Made by a program: the position numbers and the translations under genes. Of a stretch of 64,000 nt of DNA, positions 1 to 8,910 are shown in pieces. The stretch covers positions 4,650,001-4,714,000 of the forward strand of contig NZ_CP043575.1 of NCBI RefSeq assembly GCF_014076495.1, given 5' to 3'. Position 1 is the stretch's first letter, and every line of letters begins with the position of its first letter. The notes under the pieces are model-generated. The model saw only the letters and a list, made by a program, of their open reading frames with translations. It was not told where the DNA came from and searched no databases. The stretch is from Comamonas koreensis. Its GTDB lineage: Bacteria; Pseudomonadota; Gammaproteobacteria; Burkholderiales; Burkholderiaceae_C.

Positions 1-1
1 C

Positions 2-667
2 TTGGCGCGCCTGGTGATGGCGCTCGACCAGCCCACCGCCGGCCAGGTGCTGCTCGAGGGCCAGGACCTGCACCGCATGGAGGCGGCCGCACTGCAGCGC
101 GCGCGCAAGGATTTCCAGATGGTGTTCCAGGACCCCTATGGCTCACTCGACCCGCGCCAGACGGTCGAGCGCATCGTCAGCGAGCCGCTGCAGGCGCAAA
201 AGACCGCCTCGCGCGCCGAGCAGCGCGAGCGCGCCAGCCAGGTGCTGCAGCAGGTGGGCCTGCGCGCGCAGGATGTGGACAAGTACCCGCATGAGTTCTC
301 CGGCGGCCAGCGCCAGCGCATTGCCATCGCCCGCGCACTGATCACCAAGCCCCGGCTGATCATTGCCGACGAGCCCGTCAGCGCGCTGGACGTGTCGGTG
401 CAGGCCCAGGTGCTCAATCTGATGCAGGACCTGCAACGCGAGCACGGCATCACCTACCTGCTCATCAGCCACGACTTGGCTGTCATCAACCACCTCTGCG
501 ACGCCGTGGTGGTGCTCTACCAGGGCGAGATCGTCGAGCGCGGCGCGCCCAGCCAACTGTTCCAGCATGCCCAGCATCCCTATACGCAAAAACTGGTGCA
601 GGCCGTGCCCCAGGTGCGGCCACGCCGACACCGCATGCCAGCAGGGATTGGCGCAAGTCCTGTATAA
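2..667 (+). CDS. Dipeptide/oligopeptide ABC transporter ATP-binding protein, 5' truncated (DppF/OppF-like)
   Basis: Cytoplasmic ATPase of a peptide-type ABC importer. The gene enters from the left edge, so the Walker A region and roughly the first 100 residues of a ~330-residue family are missing. In the visible 221 residues there is a Q-loop (VFQDPYGSLDP, about 41-51), the signature FSGGQRQR (99-106), Walker B LIIADE (119-124), the D-loop SALD and the H-loop His157. The HPYTQ stretch near the C-terminus is typical of the oligopeptide-transporter C-terminal domain. The substrate-binding protein follows 95 bases downstream, so they probably form one transporter; the permease genes would lie to the left. 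The exact substrate is unknown. Confidence 0.9.
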   Translation: MARLVMALDQPTAGQVLLEGQDLHRMEAAALQRARKDFQMVFQDPYGSLDPRQTVERIVSEPLQAQKTASRAEQRERASQVLQQVGLRAQDVDKYPHEFSGGQRQRIAIARALITKPRLIIADEPVSALDVSVQAQVLNLMQDLQREHGITYLLISHDLAVINHLCDAVVVLYQGEIVERGAPSQLFQHAQHPYTQKLVQAVPQVRPRRHRMPAGIGASPV

Positions 668-762
668 CCGTGCTTGAGCTTCTCGGCGCGCTCCGCAAGG
701 GCGTCGCCACTCCGCAGCTTTCCCCCATAAATTGAATAAAACCCTATCCAAGGAGTACCCGG

Positions 763-2253
763 ATGCTGAACCGTAGACACCTGCTTGCCGCAGGCACTCT
801 GGCACCGCTGCCACTGTGGCTGCCTGGCATCGCCCAGGCACAGGCCAAGAAAGACACCGTTGTGCTGGGCATGACGCTGGAGCCGCCAGGGCTGGACCCA
901 ACCGCCGGCGCCGCCTCGTCGATTGCCGAGATCACGCACTACAACCTGTATGAGACGCTGACCAAGATCAACTCGGACGGCAGTGTCTCGCCGCTGCTCG
1001 CCGAGAGCTGGGAAGTCTCGCCCGATCTCAAGAGCTACACCTTCAAGCTGCGCAAGGGGGTGACTTTTCACAACGGCGAGCCCTTCAACGCCAACAGCGT
1101 CAAGTTCTCCTTTGACCGCGCAGCCGGCGAGAAAAGTACCAACAAGGACAAGCGCACCTTCGCCAACCTGACGGCCCAGGTGGTGGACGAGCACACGGTG
1201 GTGATCCTGAACAAGGAGATCGACCCGGACCTGCTGTTTGTGCTGGGCCAGGCCACATCGATCATCGTCGAGCCCAAGAGCGCCGACAGTAACGCCACCA
1301 AGCCCATCGGCACCGGCCCCTACAAGCTGGGCAACTGGAGCAAGGGCGCCTCCATCACCCTGGAGGCCTGGCCGCAGTACCGCAACCCCGGCAGCATCCG
1401 CATCCGCCGCGCCACCTTCCGCTTCATCTCGGATGCGGCTGCGCAAGTCGCTGCGCTGCTGGCTGGTGATGTGGACATCTTCCCGCGCGTCTCGGCCCGT
1501 GGCATCGACCAGTTCAAGACCAACCCGCGCTACCAGGTGGTCATCTCCGGCTCACGCGCCAAGACCATCGTCGCCATCAATGAGCGCCGCAAGCCACTCG
1601 ACGATGTGCGTGTGCGCCGCGCGCTGTCTGCCGCCATCGACCGCAAGGCCGTCATCGCCGGCGCCGCCGAAGGCCTGGGCGTGCCGATTGGCAGCCACTA
1701 TGTGCCCGGCGCCTATGGCTATGTGGACACCACTGGCATCAACCCCTTTGATGTGGAAAAGGCCAAGAAGCTGTTGGCCGAGGCCGGCGTGAAGACCCCG
1801 CTGAGCCTGAGCATGACCCTGCCCCCCACGCCCTACGCGCGCCAGGGCGGCGAGATCATTGCCGCGCAACTGGCCAAGATCGGGGTCGAGGTCAAGCTGC
1901 AGAACGTGGAATGGGCGCAGTGGCTCTCGGGCACCTACACCAACAAGAACTACGACCTGTCGCTGATCTCGCATGTCGAGCCTTTTGATCTGGAGAACTA
2001 CACCCGGCCCGATTACTACTGGGGCTACAAGTCCGAGAAGTTCAACAAGCTGTTCGAACAGATCAAGCTCGAAGCGCGCCCGGCCGACCGCTCGCGCCTG
2101 CTGGGCGAGGCACAGCGCCTGCTGGCCGAAGATGCCGCCAACGTCTACCTGTACCAGCCGCAGTGGGTGACGATTGCCGCCAAGAACGTGCGAGGTCTCT
2201 GGAAGGACATGCCGATCTTCATCAACGACCTGTCATCCATGTACTGGGCTTGA
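763..2253 (+). CDS. ABC transporter substrate-binding protein, family 5 (dipeptide/oligopeptide type)
   Basis: Periplasmic solute-binding protein of 496 residues, the usual size for SBP family 5 (DppA/OppA/NikA). The N-terminus has an export signal with a twin-arginine-like start (NRRHLLAAG) and an AQA cleavage region around residues 24-28, so Tat export is possible but not certain. The segment VLGMTLEPPGLDPT and the later ESWEVSPDLKSYTFKLRKGVTFHNGEPF are family hallmarks. A good AAGGAG ribosome site at 750-755 supports this start. It probably feeds the transporter whose ATPase ends at 667. A terminator follows at 2289-2322. The ligand cannot be named; the amidase downstream hints at peptides or amides. 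Confidence 0.92.
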   Translation: MLNRRHLLAAGTLAPLPLWLPGIAQAQAKKDTVVLGMTLEPPGLDPTAGAASSIAEITHYNLYETLTKINSDGSVSPLLAESWEVSPDLKSYTFKLRKGVTFHNGEPFNANSVKFSFDRAAGEKSTNKDKRTFANLTAQVVDEHTVVILNKEIDPDLLFVLGQATSIIVEPKSADSNATKPIGTGPYKLGNWSKGASITLEAWPQYRNPGSIRIRRATFRFISDAAAQVAALLAGDVDIFPRVSARGIDQFKTNPRYQVVISGSRAKTIVAINERRKPLDDVRVRRALSAAIDRKAVIAGAAEGLGVPIGSHYVPGAYGYVDTTGINPFDVEKAKKLLAEAGVKTPLSLSMTLPPTPYARQGGEIIAAQLAKIGVEVKLQNVEWAQWLSGTYTNKNYDLSLISHVEPFDLENYTRPDYYWGYKSEKFNKLFEQIKLEARPADRSRLLGEAQRLLAEDAANVYLYQPQWVTIAAKNVRGLWKDMPIFINDLSSMYWA

Positions 2254-2288
2254 ACCCGGTCTTGCGCTAGGCTTCAAACCAGCACACC

Positions 2289-2322
2289 GCCCATCTACGG
2301 CTCTGCCCGGATGGGCTTTTTT
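2289..2322 (+). terminator. Intrinsic terminator after the peptide-binding protein gene
   Basis: A seven-base stem, GCCCATC at 2289-2295 pairing with GATGGGC at 2310-2316, is followed directly by six T residues. It separates the binding-protein gene from the amidase gene, which starts only 37 bases later. Confidence 0.75.
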
Positions 2323-2359
2323 CATTGAACACCTACTCCACTCCCGCCCTCTGCCCGAT

Positions 2360-3766
2360 ATGACCGCGTTGCACGATTGGCCCGCCACAGCGCTGCTGGC
2401 CGCCTACCAAAAGCAAGAACTCTCCCCTGTCGATGTCATGCAATCCGTCATCGACCATGTCGCGCAGTGGGAGCCGCACCTCTGCGCCACCTACCTGTAC
2501 CGGCCCGAAGAGGCACTGGCGCAGGCACGGGCCAGCGAAGCGCGCTGGCACAAGGGCGCACCCGCCGGTCTGCTCGATGGCCTGCCGGTGACCATCAAGG
2601 AAAACATCGCCACCCAGGGTGACCCACTGCCCGCCGGCACCGCTGCCGTCACGCTGGTGCCCGCAGCCGCCGATGCACCGCCCGCCGCCCGCCTGCGAGA
2701 GGCCCATGCCATCTGCTTCAGCAAGACCACGATGCCCGACTACGGCATGCTGTCGTCGGGGCTGTCGAGCTTTCACCCGCTGGCGCGCAACCCCTGGGAC
2801 CTGAGCAAAGGCCCGGGCGGCTCCAGCGCGGGCGGCGGTGCGGCAGCGGCTGCCGGCTACGGCCCGCTGCACATCGGCACCGACATCGGTGGCTCGCTGC
2901 GCCTGCCGGCCAGCTGGTGCGGTATCTACAGCCTCAAGCCCAGCCTGGGCCGCATCCCTATTGACCCGCCTTACCAAGGCCGTGCCGCAGGCCCGATGAC
3001 CCGCAGCGTGGACGATTCGGCGCTGATGATGCAGGTGCTGTCGGCCCCCGATGCGCGCGACACGATGAGCCTGCCCGCACAGGACATTGCCTGGAGCACG
3101 GTGGCCACCACCGGCGTGGACTTTATCCGGGGAAAACGCATTGGCCTGTTGCTCGATGCCGGCTGCGGCCTGCCGCTGCAGCCCGAGGTGCGCGCGGCCA
3201 TCGAGCAGGCCGCAGCGCTGCTGGAAGCCGCTGGCGCGCAGATCACGCCAATGCAGCCCTTCATGACGCCTGCGATGCTGGACGGCATGGACCGCTTCTG
3301 GCGCATGCGCTCGCTGAGCGATCTGCAGGCGCTCAGCAGCGCGCAGCGCGACAAGGTGCTGCCCTATATCCGCGCCTGGGCCGAGAGCGCCGAGGGCATG
3401 AGCGGCAGCGCGGTCTTCCAGGCCAGCCAACAGTTCCACCAGGTACGTCTGGCCACCGTCAAAGCCTGCAGCGCGTTTGACTTTGTGATCTCGCCCGTCG
3501 CGCCGCATGTTGCGTTCGATGCCCAATGGCCCTCGCCCACCAACGACCCCTTGCGCCCGCTCGAGCACATCGGCTTTACCGTGCCCTACAACATGTCGGA
3601 GCAGCCGGCCGCATCCATCAACTGCGGCTACACCGCCTCCGGCCTGCCTATTGGCCTGCAGATCGCCGGTGCGCGTTTTGACGACCTGGGCGTGTTGCAG
3701 CTGTCGCGCGCTTTCGAGCAGATCCGCGGCCCGCAAAAGCCCTGGCCCCAGCCGCCCCAGGCATGA
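2360..3766 (+). CDS. Amidase (amidase signature family)
   Basis: Ser-cisSer-Lys amidohydrolase, 468 residues. The catalytic triad is visible: Lys80 in PVTIKEN, cis-Ser155 in PGGSSAGGG and nucleophile Ser179 in GTDIGGSLRLP. Spacings of 75 and 24 residues match those known in the family. Substrate specificity cannot be read from sequence; the C-terminal half resembles general aliphatic/aryl amidases more than GatA, and no gatB or gatC is adjacent. I chose ATG 2360 because the frame upstream runs through the terminator. The gene lies between a peptide-binding protein and a TPR protein, suggesting a role in using imported amides or peptides (inference). Confidence 0.88.
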   Translation: MTALHDWPATALLAAYQKQELSPVDVMQSVIDHVAQWEPHLCATYLYRPEEALAQARASEARWHKGAPAGLLDGLPVTIKENIATQGDPLPAGTAAVTLVPAAADAPPAARLREAHAICFSKTTMPDYGMLSSGLSSFHPLARNPWDLSKGPGGSSAGGGAAAAAGYGPLHIGTDIGGSLRLPASWCGIYSLKPSLGRIPIDPPYQGRAAGPMTRSVDDSALMMQVLSAPDARDTMSLPAQDIAWSTVATTGVDFIRGKRIGLLLDAGCGLPLQPEVRAAIEQAAALLEAAGAQITPMQPFMTPAMLDGMDRFWRMRSLSDLQALSSAQRDKVLPYIRAWAESAEGMSGSAVFQASQQFHQVRLATVKACSAFDFVISPVAPHVAFDAQWPSPTNDPLRPLEHIGFTVPYNMSEQPAASINCGYTASGLPIGLQIAGARFDDLGVLQLSRAFEQIRGPQKPWPQPPQA

Positions 3767-3783
3767 GACAAGGAGGGCAGCGC

Positions 3784-5124
3784 ATGGGCACGCAGCAGGA
3801 CCTGTATGGCAACCCGGTCAGCAGCGATGCAGCCGCCCTGCCCTACCTGAACGACTTTGCCGAAGGCTTTGTTGCCTGCGAGATGCGCGTGCTGCGCATC
3901 CTGGACATCGCAGCGCAGGACCCCAGCCCGCTGGTGCAAACCTGGTGCGCCGCGCTCCATCTATTTGCCGAAGATGCGCAGGCCGCCCGGCAGGCGCGGC
4001 CCTTTTTGCAGCGTGCCCGCGCCCAGCTGGCGCAGGCCCATGAGCGCGAAGCACAGTGGCTGGCCGCCGTCGAGGCCTGGGCCGATGGCGACACGCCCTT
4101 GGCTGCGCAAAGGCTCGAAGCACTGCTGCAGCACTACCCGCGCGATCTGGCCGCGCTCAAGCTCGCGCACTACCATGCCTTCAACCTGGGCGACTCGCCC
4201 GCCATGCTGCGCATGGCGCTGGCGGCCCAGGCGCACTGCGCCGATATCCCCTACTTCCACGGCATGCTGGCCTTTGCCTATGAGCAATGCCATCTGCTGG
4301 GCCAGGCCGAGCGCGCGGCGCGCCAGGCGCTGCAGTTGCGCTTCAAGGAGCCCTGGGCCCACCATGCGCTGGCCCATGTGCTGCTGACCCAAGGCCGTGT
4401 GGACGAGGGTCTGGCCTTCATGCAAAGCGCGAGCAGCAGCTGGACGGGGCTCAACTCCTTCATGCAGACGCACAACTGGTGGCACCTGGCGCTGTTCCTG
4501 ATGGAGGATGCGCGCCATGACGAAGCGCTGCAGCTGCATGACAGCCAGGTCTGGGGCGTCGTGCCGGCCTATTCGCAGGACCAGATCGGCTCCATATCGC
4601 TGCTGGCGCGGCTGGAGCTCGAAGGCGTCGATGTCGGCCCGCGCTGGCAGCAGCTCAGCCCCTACCTGCTGCAGCGCCAGCATGACCATGTGCTGCCTTT
4701 TCTGGACCTGCAATACCTCTACGGCCTGGCACGCGCCGGGCAATGGGAGGCCGCGCAGCAGTTGCTGGTCAGCATGCAAGGCCATGCCGATGCGCAGGTC
4801 CAACCCCGGCTGCGCACGGCCTGGCAGGATGTCTGCCTGCCCGCCGCGCAGGGCCTGCTGGCCCATGCCCAAGGCCAGTACGGCCAGGCCGCCCATCAGC
4901 TGGGGCCCTTGATTGCACGCCTGGTCGAGGTCGGCGGCAGCCACGCCCAGCGCGACCTGTTCAACCAGCTGTACTGGAGCGCCTTGCGGCACAGCGGCCA
5001 GTGGACGGCCTTGCAAAACCTGGTGCAGCCCTGGCACAACCAGCAGCCCCAATCCAAACGGCTGGCAGCGCATATGCGGCGCATTTACCAGGGGCTGGGC
5101 TTGCCGCCCTCCCTGGCGGCTTGA
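3784..5124 (+). CDS. Tetratricopeptide-repeat protein, TTC38-like
   Basis: A helical-repeat protein of 446 residues with no signal peptide or membrane segment. The stretch NSFMQTHNWWHLALFLME, followed by a second HDEALQLHD segment, resembles the TTC38 family, whose function is unknown. Two in-frame starts exist: ATG 3763 overlaps the amidase stop as ATGA, and ATG 3784 is preceded by a strong AAGGAGGG at 3770-3777. I chose the second because of the ribosome site. Close coupling to the amidase suggests joint expression. The protein may bind a peptide or metabolite; this is a guess. Confidence 0.8.
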   Translation: MGTQQDLYGNPVSSDAAALPYLNDFAEGFVACEMRVLRILDIAAQDPSPLVQTWCAALHLFAEDAQAARQARPFLQRARAQLAQAHEREAQWLAAVEAWADGDTPLAAQRLEALLQHYPRDLAALKLAHYHAFNLGDSPAMLRMALAAQAHCADIPYFHGMLAFAYEQCHLLGQAERAARQALQLRFKEPWAHHALAHVLLTQGRVDEGLAFMQSASSSWTGLNSFMQTHNWWHLALFLMEDARHDEALQLHDSQVWGVVPAYSQDQIGSISLLARLELEGVDVGPRWQQLSPYLLQRQHDHVLPFLDLQYLYGLARAGQWEAAQQLLVSMQGHADAQVQPRLRTAWQDVCLPAAQGLLAHAQGQYGQAAHQLGPLIARLVEVGGSHAQRDLFNQLYWSALRHSGQWTALQNLVQPWHNQQPQSKRLAAHMRRIYQGLGLPPSLAA

Positions 5125-5151
5125 ACTGCCATTTCGCCCTGTTGGACGGCC

Positions 5152-5811
5152 TCAGCGCTGCGCGGTCGCCAGCTTGACCGCCAGGCCCACAAACACCACG
5201 GCGGTGATCTTGTTGAGCCAGAACTGCGCGCGTGGCGAGCGCAGCAGCAGATTGCCAAAGGCGCCCGAGAACAGCGCAATGGCGCCAAACACCAGGAACG
5301 CGGCCAGGATAAACACGGCGCCAAAGACAAAGATCTGCGGGCCGACCGGGCCGATGGCCGGGTCGGCAAACTGCGGCAAAAAGGCCAGGAAGAAGATCAG
5401 CACCTTGGGGTTGGTGAGGTTCATCACCACGCCCCGGCGAACCATCACCAGCAAGTCCTTGCCCGCCATCTCGGTACGCAAGCTTGCGCTATCGGCCGCG
5501 CCAGCACCGGATTTTTCTGCAGCCACCGGTGCCCGCCATGCGCCCCAGGCCAGATAAGCCAAGTAGGCCGCGCCACACCACTTGAGCACCGTGAACGCGA
5601 TGCTGGACGCCGCAAACACTGCTGCCAGCCCCAGCGCCACCGCCGCGGTGTGCACCACCACGCCCAGGCACAGGCCCACCACCACGGCAATCCCCACCCG
5701 CCAGCCGCGCTGGATCGATTGCATCAGCACAAACAGGTTGTCCGGCCCGGGCGACAGCGCCAGCAGCACAGCAACACCAAAAAAGGCCAGCAGGGATTGG
5801 AGAGTAGGCAT
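5152..5811 (-). CDS. LysE/RhtB-family amino-acid exporter
   Basis: Inner-membrane exporter of 219 residues with about six hydrophobic segments. The family hallmark near the N-terminus, ALSPGPDNLFVL, is clear, as is the conserved MNLTNPKVLIFFLAFLPQF segment in the middle. The family exports amino acids such as lysine, threonine, homoserine and leucine; the substrate here is not predictable. It is convergent with the TPR gene across only 27 bases. A DUF429 gene ends 69 bases upstream on the same strand. Confidence 0.9.
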   Translation of the reverse strand: MPTLQSLLAFFGVAVLLALSPGPDNLFVLMQSIQRGWRVGIAVVVGLCLGVVVHTAAVALGLAAVFAASSIAFTVLKWCGAAYLAYLAWGAWRAPVAAEKSGAGAADSASLRTEMAGKDLLVMVRRGVVMNLTNPKVLIFFLAFLPQFADPAIGPVGPQIFVFGAVFILAAFLVFGAIALFSGAFGNLLLRSPRAQFWLNKITAVVFVGLAVKLATAQR

Positions 5812-5879
5812 GGCAAGGTCTTTTAATCAAGGACCGGCACATTATGGCCTGCCGCCCAGTGTGCAGTCTCAGGCCCCGC

Positions 5880-6737
5880 CTACGCGCGCGACAGCGGTGC
5901 CGTCACAATCCAGCCTTCCAGCGGATCAGTGCCCGGCGGCAGGCCATAGAGCGCATCGCCCTGTAAATGGCAGCGCAGGCCCCAGGCCGCCTGCAACATG
6001 CAGATGGCGGCATCGAGGTGGTCGCCGCTGGCGTCATCGCGCATGCTACCCAGTTGCGCCGGGCTAGCCAGCAGGCGCAGCTGCAGCGAATGGGCACCCT
6101 GCAGCAGGGCATCCAGCACCTGCTGGCGGGCAGCAGTGCGCTCGGGCGTCTGGCGCTGGCGGTCATCGCTTTTGTAGCTGCGCCGGCCGATCAGCTCGCG
6201 CGCCAGCATGCCGGGGTAGGCCTCCAGCGCGACGCGGCTACTTTCTCTGCGCAGCAGACCGGGGAAATCCGCGCCCACCGCCAGCAGTCGGGGCAGACCA
6301 GCATGCAGCATCCAGGCGACGGGCGGGTTAACCCATTTCATCGACGGGCTGGAGCCTGCGGGCCAATCGGTGGCGCGGTGGGCAAATTTGCCGCCGGCGG
6401 GCCGGGCGTCACAAAAGGCTTTGAACAGCGCGCGGATCTCGCTGCGCTCCAGGCCAGCATAGTGCTGCATGCAGGCCTGCCAATCGCGGGGCCAGCCCAG
6501 GTGCATCACCAGCTCGCGCGGCAGCGCAAACGGCAGGTCAAAGCCGCCGACCCAGGCCGGCTGCTGCTGCAAAAAGTCCTGCCACTGCGCCAGCGTGGCA
6601 AAGCGCTCAAAGCCCCGCAGCGCCACCGTGCCCGCCTCGGCATCCAGATGGCCCCAGGCCACAACCACGGGCTTGCGCCGGCTCGGGCTGCTGCTGAAAT
6701 CGCAGCCCAGCACCGGTGGCAGCGCAGCGCCTGGCAT
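5880..6737 (-). CDS. DUF429 domain protein
   Basis: A soluble protein of 285 residues. The start GCDFSSSPSRRKPVVVAWG, the GGFDLPFALP stretch and the later EAYPGMLARELIGRRSYKSDD fit the DUF429 family, which is thought to have an RNase H-like fold; no activity is established. The gene is only three bases downstream of the DMT transporter gene and probably shares its transcript. No catalytic assignment is made. Confidence 0.75.
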   Translation of the reverse strand: MPGAALPPVLGCDFSSSPSRRKPVVVAWGHLDAEAGTVALRGFERFATLAQWQDFLQQQPAWVGGFDLPFALPRELVMHLGWPRDWQACMQHYAGLERSEIRALFKAFCDARPAGGKFAHRATDWPAGSSPSMKWVNPPVAWMLHAGLPRLLAVGADFPGLLRRESSRVALEAYPGMLARELIGRRSYKSDDRQRQTPERTAARQQVLDALLQGAHSLQLRLLASPAQLGSMRDDASGDHLDAAICMLQAAWGLRCHLQGDALYGLPPGTDPLEGWIVTAPLSRA

Positions 6738-6740
6738 CGC

Positions 6741-7631
6741 TCAGCCCAGTCCCAGCGCGACCACGCCCACGCCAATCAGCAGCGCGCCAGCAATGCGCAG
6801 CAGGCGGTCACCCTCGCCCAGCAGCTTGCCGCCAATCAGCGCGGCAAACAGCATCGAGACCTCACGCGCAGGCGCCACATGCGAGATCGGCGCAGTCTGC
6901 ACTGCATACAGCACCAGCACATAGGCCATGGGGCTGAAGATGGCGACAACCAGCGCAAAGCGCCATTGCTGCAACCACAGGCGCCGGGTCTCAGCCCAGT
7001 TCATCATGCCCAGCGGCGCGAGCATCACCACGCGCACCAGGTTGCCCATATAGTCGAGCAGGATGGGCGAGAGCAGCATCACCTTGACGGCATAGCTGTC
7101 CACCACCGTATAGGCGGCAATGAACAGGCCCGTGAGCAGCCCGTAGTACAGGCCCTTGATGGTGCGATCGCGGGCCTCGCCGGGACCGGGCCGGGTGGCG
7201 GCGCGCAGCATGGCCGGGCCGCCGGCAATCAGGAATACGCCCGCAACCACCGCGGCAATGCCTACCGCGCCCAGGCTGGACAGGTGCTCGCCCAGAAACA
7301 GCACCGCCACCATCGACGAGATCAGCGGCCCGCTGCCGCGCGCCAGCGGGTAGACCACGGTGAGATCGGCCACGCGGTAGCCGCGCAGCAAGGTGACGAA
7401 GTAAAAGATATGCAGCAAGGCGCTGGCCGAGACAAAGGCCCATTCGGTCATGCCCCACTGGGGCACCACATCCTTGCCCACCCACCAGCCCACCGGCAGC
7501 CACACCAGCGCATTGAGCACCGAGGTAAACAGCGAAAAGCGAGCATCGCCCCCGGCTTTCTTGGCGACGATGTTCCAAAAAGCGTGGATGATGCCGGCCG
7601 CGATGATGAGCGTGAAAGCGTGGAGCGTCAT
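6741..7631 (-). CDS. DMT-superfamily transporter (EamA-like)
   Basis: Integral membrane protein of 296 residues with about ten hydrophobic helices in two halves, as in the EamA/RhaT drug/metabolite transporter superfamily. The N-terminus (FTLIIAAGIIHAFWNIVAKK) and the segment VYPLARGSGPLISSM are typical. An in-frame extension to 7706 would read back through the folE terminator, so I chose the ATG at 7631. The DUF429 gene follows three bases later. Substrate unknown. Confidence 0.85.
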   Translation of the reverse strand: MTLHAFTLIIAAGIIHAFWNIVAKKAGGDARFSLFTSVLNALVWLPVGWWVGKDVVPQWGMTEWAFVSASALLHIFYFVTLLRGYRVADLTVVYPLARGSGPLISSMVAVLFLGEHLSSLGAVGIAAVVAGVFLIAGGPAMLRAATRPGPGEARDRTIKGLYYGLLTGLFIAAYTVVDSYAVKVMLLSPILLDYMGNLVRVVMLAPLGMMNWAETRRLWLQQWRFALVVAIFSPMAYVLVLYAVQTAPISHVAPAREVSMLFAALIGGKLLGEGDRLLRIAGALLIGVGVVALGLG

Positions 7632-7673
7632 GGCTGGGGAGGCGGTGGAAGCGAGGCGAAAGATGCGAGACGG

Positions 7674-7701
7674 AAAAAAATAACCCGGGTCGGGCCCGGG
7701 T
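7674..7701 (-). terminator. Intrinsic terminator of folE
   Basis: On the minus strand ACCCGGG and CCCGGGT form a perfect seven-base stem (7683-7701 overall) followed by TTATTTTTTT. It lies 22 bases beyond the folE stop and before the DMT transporter gene. Confidence 0.8.
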
Positions 7702-7722
7702 GTCACACCGTCAGGGTGCGGA

Positions 7723-8454
7723 TCAGTTGCCTGCGCGCTGCGGAATCAGCGACAAAAACTCGCGCCGCAGATTCGGGTTTGTGAGGAACTCGCCCCGCAT
7801 GACCGAGTTGAGCATCTTGGAGTCCATCTCGCGCACACCGCGCCAGGACATGCAAAAGTGCGAGGCCTCCAGCACCACGGCCAGGCCGTCGGGCTGGGTC
7901 TTCTTCATGATCAGATCGGCCAGCTGCACGATGGCCTCTTCCTGGATCTGGGGGCGGCCCAGCACCCAGTCAACCAGGCGCGCGTATTTGGACAGGCCGA
8001 TCACATTGGTGTTCTTGTTGGGCAGCACGCCGATCCAGACCTTGCCGATGACCGGGCAGAGGTGGTGGCTGCAGGCACTGCGCACGGTGATCGGACCGAC
8101 GATCATCAGCTCGTTCAGGTGCTCGGCATTGGGGAAGGCCGTGACCACGGGCTGGGGCACATAGCGGCCCTTGAACACCTCGGTCAGATACATCTTGGCA
8201 ACACGGCGCGCGGTGTTGCGGGTGTTGTGGTCGTCCTTGGTGTCGATGACCATGCTGTCGAGCACGCCCTGCATCTTGTGCTCGACTTCGTCGAGCAGCA
8301 GCTCGAGCTCACCGGGCTCGATGAACTCGGAGATGTTGTCATTGGCATGGAAGCGCTGCTGGGCTGCCACTATCCGCTCACGGATCTTGACGGACACCGG
8401 CGTGCCTTCGTCGCTGGCGGGTGCTTTATTCGGATCGGATAGTTCTGTAAACAT
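7723..8454 (-). CDS. folE: GTP cyclohydrolase I
   Basis: Converts GTP to 7,8-dihydroneopterin triphosphate, the first step of folate synthesis. At 243 residues it is close to family length. The zinc-binding and active-site region is intact: Cys128, His130 and His131 in RSACSHHLCPVIG, and Cys201 in EASHFCMSWRG. The final segment resembles other type IA enzymes. Unlike many genomes there is no other pterin gene directly adjacent on this transcript, but nudB, whose product acts on the next intermediate, is 1.2 kb upstream on the same strand, beyond a repeat element. Confidence 0.97.
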   Translation of the reverse strand: MFTELSDPNKAPASDEGTPVSVKIRERIVAAQQRFHANDNISEFIEPGELELLLDEVEHKMQGVLDSMVIDTKDDHNTRNTARRVAKMYLTEVFKGRYVPQPVVTAFPNAEHLNELMIVGPITVRSACSHHLCPVIGKVWIGVLPNKNTNVIGLSKYARLVDWVLGRPQIQEEAIVQLADLIMKKTQPDGLAVVLEASHFCMSWRGVREMDSKMLNSVMRGEFLTNPNLRREFLSLIPQRAGN

Positions 8455-8512
8455 AGCGGGGATGGTAGCAGCGATTGCAGACCCGCAAGCATACGGTGTT
8501 TCTCCCCCTTAG

Positions 8513-8830
8513 AACCTGTTCAGAGTCTCTACGCAGCCGCGTTGGAGTGCAATCGGGATGAGTTCGAAGGGATGGAACGCAGCTTGCACCGGGGTGCAAG
8601 CAAGGGCCAGCGCGCAGAAATCGCCCGATTTCACTTCAACCCGTAGGGACAGTGGCTTTGCGCTGCCCGGGAAGGGGCGCCCGGCTAGGGCCGCCCGGGC
8701 AGGGGCGGACTGCGTCGTTGCAAATCCTCGCAATAGCACAGCTATTACTGCGGTGTTGCGCGGCTGGGCGCCCCCTCGCATCCCATCCCGCAAAGACACT
8801 GTCGCGGCGCGAGGAGACTTTGAACAGGTT
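8513..8830. mobile_element. MITE-like inverted-repeat element, 318 bp
   Basis: The ends are imperfect inverted repeats: AACCTGTTCAGAGTCT at 8513-8528 and AGACTTTGAACAGGTT at 8815-8830, differing at one of 16 bases. Similarity continues more weakly inward (CTACGCAGCCGCG against CCTCGCGCCGCG). Identical CTTAG pentamers flank it at 8508-8512 and 8831-8835, as expected of a target duplication. There is no transposase inside. A 96-codon minus-strand frame covers most of it but has no recognisable domain. I infer a non-autonomous mobile element. Confidence 0.65.
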
Positions 8831-8858
8831 CTTAGGCCAGCGCAAGAAAAGGCGAAAA

Positions 8859-8875
8859 GCTATGGATTCGATAGC
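8859..8875. repeat. Short palindrome GCTAT-N7-ATAGC
   Basis: GCTAT at 8859-8863 and ATAGC at 8871-8875 with a seven-base loop. It is one of four similar intergenic palindromes in this window (others at 19808, 20390 and 30424). Confidence 0.45.
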
Positions 8876-8910
8876 ATCCAGCGCCCCAAAGCCGAAAAGC
8901 GCTTGCGGCC

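Larger units (their letters stand above)
8455..8910. other. Intergenic region between folE and the endonuclease-like gene
   Basis: This 456-base gap holds an inverted-repeat element (8513-8830) with CTTAG on both sides and a short GCTAT...ATAGC palindrome at 8859-8875. No convincing protein gene is seen; the open frame at 8509-8799 on the minus strand lies almost entirely inside the element and ends in its terminal repeat. Confidence 0.7.

Noticed and set aside
5967..7784. A 605-codon open frame on the plus strand
   Set aside because: It is antisense to the DUF429 and DMT transporter genes and has no domain pattern.
8509..8799. A 96-codon frame on the minus strand as a protein gene
   Set aside because: It lies almost entirely within the inverted-repeat element and ends in its terminal repeat; its composition shows no domain. 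Treated as element sequence.
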